The notes below the pieces were generated by a model, which had not been told where the DNA came from, ran no database searches, and saw only the letters and a list, made by a program, of their open reading frames with translations. Made by a program: the position numbers and the translations under genes. From Rutidosis leptorrhynchoides (taxonomy: Eukaryota; Streptophyta; Magnoliopsida; Asterales; Asteraceae), in assembly GCF_046630445.1 (NCBI RefSeq), contig NC_092336.1, positions 204,137,001 through 204,201,000 of the forward strand: DNA of 64,000 nucleotides, given 5' to 3'. Positions 58,024 to 64,000 of this stretch are shown here, piece after piece. Every line of letters starts with the position of its first letter. Position 1 is the stretch's first letter.

Positions 58024-58736
58024 CCAATTCCAGCCCATATGATCAAGCAAATCCGACACCTTAGATCTGTCATGTAAATTAGTGCTATGTGTATCCTTGG
58101 AGGAAATAATATCAGCTAGAGGACCGAAGTCCGTCCAAGTATCATACCATGCAGATGTGTCATCACCATTTCCTACCACATGCACGAATAAATGACGAAT
58201 GTCTTCACGAATGCTTAGAATCTTCCGCCATGCCCAACTAGATGAAGCAACGGTATCAACCACCCAAAAGTTTCGATGATTCAACCTATATGTATGGATC
58301 CATTTTACCCATAATGACTTTTTATGAGTAATGATGCTCCATATATGATAAGCCATTAACGCAATATTCCACGTTTTAAGACTTTAATCCCCAATCCGCC
58401 TTCCTCTTTAGGTAAACACACCTCCGACCATTTCACTTTGGATTTTCCTTTCTTCATTTCACCTTGACACCATAAAAAACCACGCATAATTTTTTCCATA
58501 TCTTTAATGACACTATCGGGAAGAATGAACACCGAGGACCAATATACTTGCATAGATGATAGAACAGACTTGATAAGTTGCACACGCCCCGCAAAAGAAA
58601 AAAATTTGTTTTTCCAATCATCTATCTTCATACACATACTATCAATCAACCCCTTGCAATCTTTTTGATAAAGGCGAGTAGAAATCAAAGGGACACCCAA
58701 ACACTTACTCGGTAATGATCCTTCTTCAAAAGGCAT
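58024..58736 (-). pseudogene. LINE ORF2 segment between RT and zf-RVT
   Basis: Two frames, 58736-58356 (KCLGVPLISTRLYQKDCKGLIDSM, WKNKFFSFAGRVQLIKSVLSSMQVYW, KWSEVCLPKEEGGLGIK) and 58356-58024 (MAYHIWSIITHKKSLWVKWIHTYRL, FWVVDTVASSSWAWRKIL, WYDTWTDFGPL). They are typical of the plant non-LTR retroelement region after the RT. A one-base shift near 58375 separates them. Cut by solo LTR J at 58023. Confidence 0.9.
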
Positions 58737-58811
58737 AAGCGATAAAATAGCACTCTTTAAAGTGGGAGGAACATGAGAAAAATAAGCTATGCTTTTTCGT
58801 AAACTTGGAAC

Positions 58812-59291
58812 TTACCCGGAACACTTCTTAAATTCATCAAGAGCTGTGGCAATGGTCTGAATCAATTCCCTGTTAGCTCGAGCAAAGATGAATAAGTCAT
58901 CCGCAAAACATACATTGACAATCTCTTGCCTCTCACATTTTGGGTGATACATAAAACCATCTGCACTTCTAATATTTCGTTTAATCATCAGTGTTAAAAC
59001 TTCCATGACCATGGTAAAAAGGTAAGGTGACATCGGATCCCCTTGGTGTAACCCCCTTTTACCCTTGAAATACCCATGTAGGTAGCCATTTATATTAATC
59101 GAAAACGACGTCGTGGTCACACATTTCATAATCCATTTAATCATCACGTTTTGAAACCCAAAACCATGAAGAGTATCTTTTAAGAACACCCAATCAACCG
59201 TATCATACGCCTTTTGGATATCTACTTTAAATGCACATCTCGGAGTACCTCTATTCAAGTGATAATTCTTCATAATTTCCTGAGTAATCAA
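58812..59291 (-). pseudogene. LINE RT catalytic core
   Basis: CAFKVDIQKAYDTVDWVFL, GLHQGDPMSPYLFTMVMEVL and VNVCFADDLFIFARA are the classical RT blocks, with the catalytic FADD intact. An in-frame TAA follows at 58812, and a frameshift separates it from the upstream block (near 59290-59320). Confidence 0.93.
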
Positions 59292-59731
59292 TATATTATC
59301 CGAATTCGTCTCCCCGGAATAAACGCGGATTGGTTACTACTAATAATAGCATCCAAAGCACTAGTAATCCTACTCATGATAATTTTGCTAATGCACTTGT
59401 AGATCACATTACAACACGAGATCGGGCGATAATCATTCACCTTTGATGGCGATTCAACTTTCGGTAAAAGAGTCAAAATCGTATGATTTATCTCCGTGAG
59501 CAACTGACCATTCAAGAAAAAAAATTTAACCACCATACAGACCTCATTACCAACAATGTTCCATGCTTTTTTGAAAAATGTAGACGTGTATCCATCTGGA
59601 CCCGACTCCTTATCATCCCCAATATTAAACATGGCATCTTTTATCTCATCATCCGACACTACTTTGATCATATCCAATGCCATCTCATGCATGATTTTGG
59701 ATTGAAAAAGATTAGTAGTCACAATTCTCAT
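59288..59731 (-). pseudogene. LINE RT N-terminal blocks
   Basis: DDEIKDAMFNIGDDKESGPDGYTSTFFKKAW, LTLLPKVESPSKVNDYRPISCCNVIYKCISKII and SNQSAFIPGR are RT motifs 0-2. The in-frame TGA before Met 59731 separates it from the linker upstream. Confidence 0.92.
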
Positions 59732-60190
59732 TCATTGCTTACTATCACCAAGAAAATCCATATATTGGGAAACAAAAACTTCTGCAACCTCATTACCTTC
59801 CACGAGCACACCCTCACTATTGGTCACGGCATTAATTCTCGATCTATTAGTTCTGGCCTTTACAACCTTGTGAAAGTAATTCGAATTACTATCCCCGACT
59901 CGAAGCCATTCTATTTTCGCCTTTTGTTTAAGGAATCTCTCTTCGTCCCATAAAGCATCATTATATTCCTTAAGTTTTTTGATCTCCAAATCACGAATTT
60001 CGCTTGAGAACAGGTTTGAATCCAGTTGCAACTGGATCGTGTCCTGCTCGCTTCTTAACCGAATAACATTAGCATGTAAATTACCTTTGTTCCCCATCAA
60101 TTTACGAATTGGTTTTTTAAGAGCCCTCAACTTTTTTACCACCTTGTACATATTGTGACCTTCCACACTGTTATTCCACCCATTTTGCAT
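59732..60190 (-). pseudogene. LINE ORF2 linker upstream of RT (5' truncation point)
   Basis: Linker between endonuclease and RT: KEYNDALWDEERFLKQKAKIEWLRVGDSNSNYFHKVVKARTNRSRI, then VEGNEVAEVFVSQYMDFLG. The frame begins within a few bases of the insertion edge (60192), so the endonuclease was never integrated. Confidence 0.88.
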
Positions 60191-60226
60191 AAAAAAATTG
60201 ACATTGGGTTACTTTGTGACCCAACA

Positions 60227-60458
60227 AAAGATAAGCTTAAAAAACTTGACAGTTTTTGTATTGTCTGTTCAGTGTATATACCTATATTTAAAATAAATAA
60301 TATTCCCTAAAGAGAGACATACGTTGCTCCAATTAACTTAAACATCATCCCAAAAAGTTAGTGCCCTCAGTGATAATAATTGAATGCTTATGACATTATG
60401 ACATACCAGTAATTTCCTATGTTGTACGTTTCCATATTCTTGTTAACTCCTTGTAACA
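60227..60458 (+). promoter_or_regulatory. Proximal upstream region of the kinase at 60459
   Basis: AT-rich, with a possible TATA-like CTATATTTAAAATAAATAAT at about 60282-60300. It starts right at the TSD of element B, so any distal promoter is now 33.6 kb away. Confidence 0.35.
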
Positions 60459-61472
60459 ATGTCACAGAGAAACAACTTGGAGCACTTGAAATTTCAACAT
60501 AGTGACTTGAAGATTAAACTCACTGACATAATGTCGGCCACTGATAACTTTTCCGTAACAAATCACATCGGGGGTATTACATACTATGACTTGTACAAAG
60601 CGGAGTTTGAGCATTTTGATATAGAAAATGCCGCCTCTCTAGAAGAGAAGAATTATAGTGAACTATCCAAGACATGTAGCACTGCAGTTATAAAACGTGT
60701 CTTCCCTAGAGAGGATAGACCAGGAGACGTATTCACTACAGAACTATAAATGCTTACAATTTGTAAGCATCAAAACATAGTCACCCTACTTGGATTTTGT
60801 GTTGAAGGTTCTGAGACGATTCTAGTTGTTGAGCATGCTTCTAACGGATACCTTGATGATTATTTGTTTAACATCAAAGAGAAGCCTTTTCTTACTTGGG
60901 CAAAACGTTTGAAAATATGTCTTGATATTGCACATGCATTGAAATACTTTCACCATGAGATGGAAAATCAAAAGACGATTATAAACTGTGATATAAGGAG
61001 CGGCACAATCAGTTTAGATGAGAATTGGCAGGCGAAGATTGTCGACTTTGGATTCTCTGTATTCCTTCCTCCTAATCTTGATGGTGATGCTCTCCATCTC
61101 AATTGTATCCTTGGCCATGAATGTTATATTGATCCAGAATATGATGAGACGGGTAAGTTGAAACGAGAATCGGATGTATATAGTTTTGGAGTAGTTTTGT
61201 TCGAAATACTTTGTGGGAGGGTAGCCAATGACCCTGCTTATATTAAGGAGAGTGATATAGGGCTGGCATTTGTTGTACGGCGATGCTTCTATGACGAAAC
61301 ACCAATGGAAATGAATCAAATGATAGATCCTTTGATTAAGGATGAATGTGCCAACGGATATTCTTTAGACATATTCATGAAAGATGCATATCAATGTCTT
61401 GCGAAAAGTCAAGAACAACGTCCGACCATGGAAGTCATCATCAAAGAGCTTGAGAAAGCATTATCGTTTCAA
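60459..61472 (+). pseudogene. Receptor-like kinase, pseudokinase-like, first visible exon
   Basis: 338 codons in one frame from ATG 60459 to a GTAAGT donor at 61473, phase 0. The start could instead follow the acceptor-like TGTCACAG at 60459-60466. It shows the same layout as the exon at 17178: IKLTDIMSATDNFS, then the kinase fold. Motifs are altered. The Gly loop reads IGGITYYDLYKAEF with one canonical Gly. The Lys is present (AVIKRV). The catalytic loop reads INCDIRSG, with His and Arg replaced and Asp kept. DFG is intact (IVDFGFS), followed by YIDPEY and SDVYSFGVVLFEIL. A TAA at 60747-60749 breaks the frame in the N-lobe between FTTEL and MLTICKHQN, where relatives have an acidic or polar residue. 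Either it is a pseudogene, or a shorter product starts at Met 60750. No sign of the extracellular domain. Confidence 0.85.
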
Positions 61473-61769
61473 GTAAGTTAACATATCAACATGATATTCC
61501 TTCTTCTCTTAATTAAATATGTACCGATGTCTACAAACTAGTTACTTTTAATTACTCGGGGTTGGCAACGAACTCTCAACATTTGCTTTAATATACACAA
61601 TTCTTAGTAACTGGTAAAACCTCTATGTAGATACTCGTATATTTTTTGAAGTATTTATTTATCAGCTGGCTCATACTCTCTTGGAAGTGTCAATTTAAAA
61701 ACATAGAAAGTTTAAAAACTTTGGTTACGTATTGCCTAGTCTAGGATTTTCTTTTAAAATATTAATAAT

Positions 61770-62063
61770 ACATTTAAATGTTACAAAAATAAAATGATGA
61801 AATCTTGTTTTACAAAAATAGTAAAACCGGAGTTTGAAACTCCGCTTAATCACTTTTTACCCGAAACCGGAGTTTGGAACTCCGGTTTGCGTCTCTCTCC
61901 TGAATTCTGCAATTATGTTCATTGAAAACAAACCTTCGGTACACAAACCGAAGTTCCAAACTCCGGTTTCGGATAAAAAATGACAAACCAGAGTTCCAAA
62001 CTCTGGTTTTACTATTTTTGTAAAACAAATTTCAACATTTCTATTTTTGTAATATTTAAATGT
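61770..62063. mobile_element. Palindromic MITE in the kinase intron
   Basis: Terminal inverted repeats of about 65 bp (ACATTTAAATGTTACAAAAA.. with TTTTACAAAAATAGTAAAAC on the inner side) flank internal palindromes such as AAACCGGAGTTTGGAACTCC at 61864-61890 and a copy around 61946-61968. Non-coding. TSD is unclear, perhaps taa/tta. Confidence 0.75.
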
Positions 62064-62270
62064 TTTATTACTGTTCCAAAAAAAAATTCATATTTATGGG
62101 ACATATATTCTTGGACGAATGAATTTCGAAAAGAACCAAATTAATATAAATATATAGTTGAAGAACGACGGAATGAATTAATATTGAAGCACAGCCTTTG
62201 CAAAATAAAGAACCACAACCTTTAAGTCATTCGTATCACTAATCTTTTTTCTTCACATTATTGCTTAAAG

Positions 62271-62348
62271 GAGGAGCATGTACAACGCCTGGAAATCGAC
62301 CAAGTTGTCGATGAATTTGGGAAATCATTGCTGACACATGAAAATCCT
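62271..62348 (+). CDS. Second exon of the kinase gene
   Basis: Follows a TTGCTTAAAG acceptor and ends before GTAAGG at 62349. The 78 bases give 26 codons, EEHVQRLEIDQVVDEFGKSL then LTHENP, in phase with the 61472 donor. It is too short for an ordinary ORF search. A possible next exon 62561-62599 (after GACGTTAAAG, before GTACGT) would contain a TGA. Confidence 0.6.
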
Positions 62349-63218
<870 letters not shown>

Positions 63219-63618
63219 TGTAAGATATTTTGAACCCAAACAACGAAAGTGATTTCGCAAAACCCTAATCCCACAATTAACAAACGAATAAAATAATGCT
63301 GAAACACAAGAAAATTACGTGATTATATCAAATCAGTGTGATTGGTTTAGTCCATTGCCAACTAGAAAGTCTTTCTTATTACCATCGTAATGTGTGGTAC
63401 AAAGAATACAATGAGGTTAAAGGTCTACTTATAGTAAAACATCAAACCTAAAACGTTTAGGTTTCCTTCAACAAGTAAACTTAGACTTCAAGCAAAAGTC
63501 ATTCTAGATAATCAAATACTTGTTCTACAAGTTATCTTTCCCTCCAAGAAAACTTAATCCCCAAGCTATTCAACTTTATTTCCTTATTTATTTATTCTAC
63601 ACTCAAAATATTTCAACA
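63219..63618 (-). mobile_element. 3' LTR of a Copia-like element (body beyond window)
   Basis: 400 bp from TGTAAGATATTTTG to ATATTTCAACA, with a minus-strand PPT-like CCAGGAGGGATAT directly to the right (63619-63631). The element therefore reads on the minus strand and extends past 64000. Left flank aatac (63214-63218) is the expected TSD copy. 63632-64000 is its 3' non-coding end; no Pol motif is seen. Confidence 0.7.
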
Positions 63619-64000
63619 ATATCCCTCCTGGAGATTGAACGAGCCCCGAAATATTAAACCTTCAAAACCATACATTCAAGCATATGTCAAACCACCCAAT
63701 GTCGCCAGTCGAAATTGGGGCACACACACTCCACTTCGCTGAAAGAGTAGAATTTCGATACACGCCTTAAACACCATTAGTCGGAAACATAAACCAATAA
63801 TAACTCTTTCCTCTCTAGTTGGCGTCTTTTCTCATCAAGTCATGAGAAGAACAGTTGAGGCTACGCAAAACCTCAGCTTCTCAGTTGTCACGACCTTAGT
63901 AAACATATTCGTACGAAGGACGTTTTCCTCAACTAGTGAACCATCATTTATGAGTTCATGTTTAAAATGATACCCTAAGATAGTGGGTTTCGTACGACTA

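Larger units (their letters stand above)
45656..60192 (-). mobile_element. 5'-truncated LINE (with nested J and C)
   Basis: The poly-A tail appears as a T run at about 45655-45664; the other end (about 60192) falls in the middle of ORF2, upstream of RT. The endonuclease and ORF1 are absent, typical of incomplete target-primed reverse transcription. The target duplication is short (acatt). LINE coding pieces are listed separately. J and C separate the zinc-binding tail from the RT. Confidence 0.9.
26574..60226 (-). mobile_element. Non-autonomous LTR element B with all nested insertions
   Basis: B's outer TSD is aaaga on both sides (26569-26573, 60227-60231). Its own sequence is only about 2.7 kb: two LTRs of about 440 bp and a 1.87-kb non-coding interior with PBS and PPT. 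The remaining 31 kb is element A in the left LTR and a LINE (itself nested) in the right LTR. The insertion lies about 230 bp upstream of the kinase at 60459. Confidence 0.9.

Overview
This window is nuclear DNA of a flowering plant. It is AT-rich, has introns with GTAAGT donors, plant-type receptor-like kinase exons, and wall-to-wall LTR retrotransposons, a LINE, MITEs and long (TA)n tracts. The LTR, retrotransposon protein and kinase types remind me of Asteraceae, but that is an inference from resemblance. I see no rRNA, tRNA or CRISPR, and no intact host gene.

Left third (1-17,018): stacked Gypsy elements, all reading on the minus strand. Element D is Athila-like (5' LTR 9915-11337, tRNA-Asp-type PBS, gag, protease, RT start, RNase H, integrase, env-like ORF). 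It lies inside the gag of an older Gypsy, G (5' LTR 12354-14429), and has lost its RT core. Its 3' part is followed by an unclassified 1.4 kb and a C-type LTR end (1-386). An LTR with PBS (E, 15341-17018) follows.

Middle (17,178-26,430): a broken receptor-like kinase exon (17178-18072). Next come a TIR element carrying telomere-like repeats inside a (TA)n tract, an unclassified repeat element holding a palindrome-rich MITE, and inside that a hAT MITE with a perfect 8-bp TSD. A solo LTR (F, 22991-25122) and a decayed LINE RT fragment complete this part.

Right half (26,574-60,226): one nested insertion of 33.6 kb, resolved by target-site duplications. A small non-autonomous LTR element, B (TSD AAAGA), carries in its left LTR a 16.4-kb Gypsy, A (27006-43364, TSD CATTG, two 3425-bp LTRs). 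A's gag is split by solo LTR I (34589-37498, TSD GTAAC). B's right LTR carries a 5'-truncated LINE (about 45656-60192). The LINE is split by solo LTR J (46491-58023), and J is split by a full Gypsy, C (48286-57540). The nest sits about 230 bp upstream of a second receptor-like kinase gene (60459-62348), which has a nonsense codon and pseudokinase-like motifs. The window ends in the 3' LTR of a Copia-like element (63219-63618).

The most unusual items are these. Gypsy A carries two extra ORFs between its 5' LTR and gag, an F-box/Sel1-like protein and an acidic protein. LTR families G and C carry arrays of hairpins whose stems change in sequence but stay complementary. C and G share a leader hairpin with compensatory changes. 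D has a copy of its LTR's palindromic CGCG array placed just upstream of the env-like ORF. Base counts, LTR identities and ages below were judged by eye.
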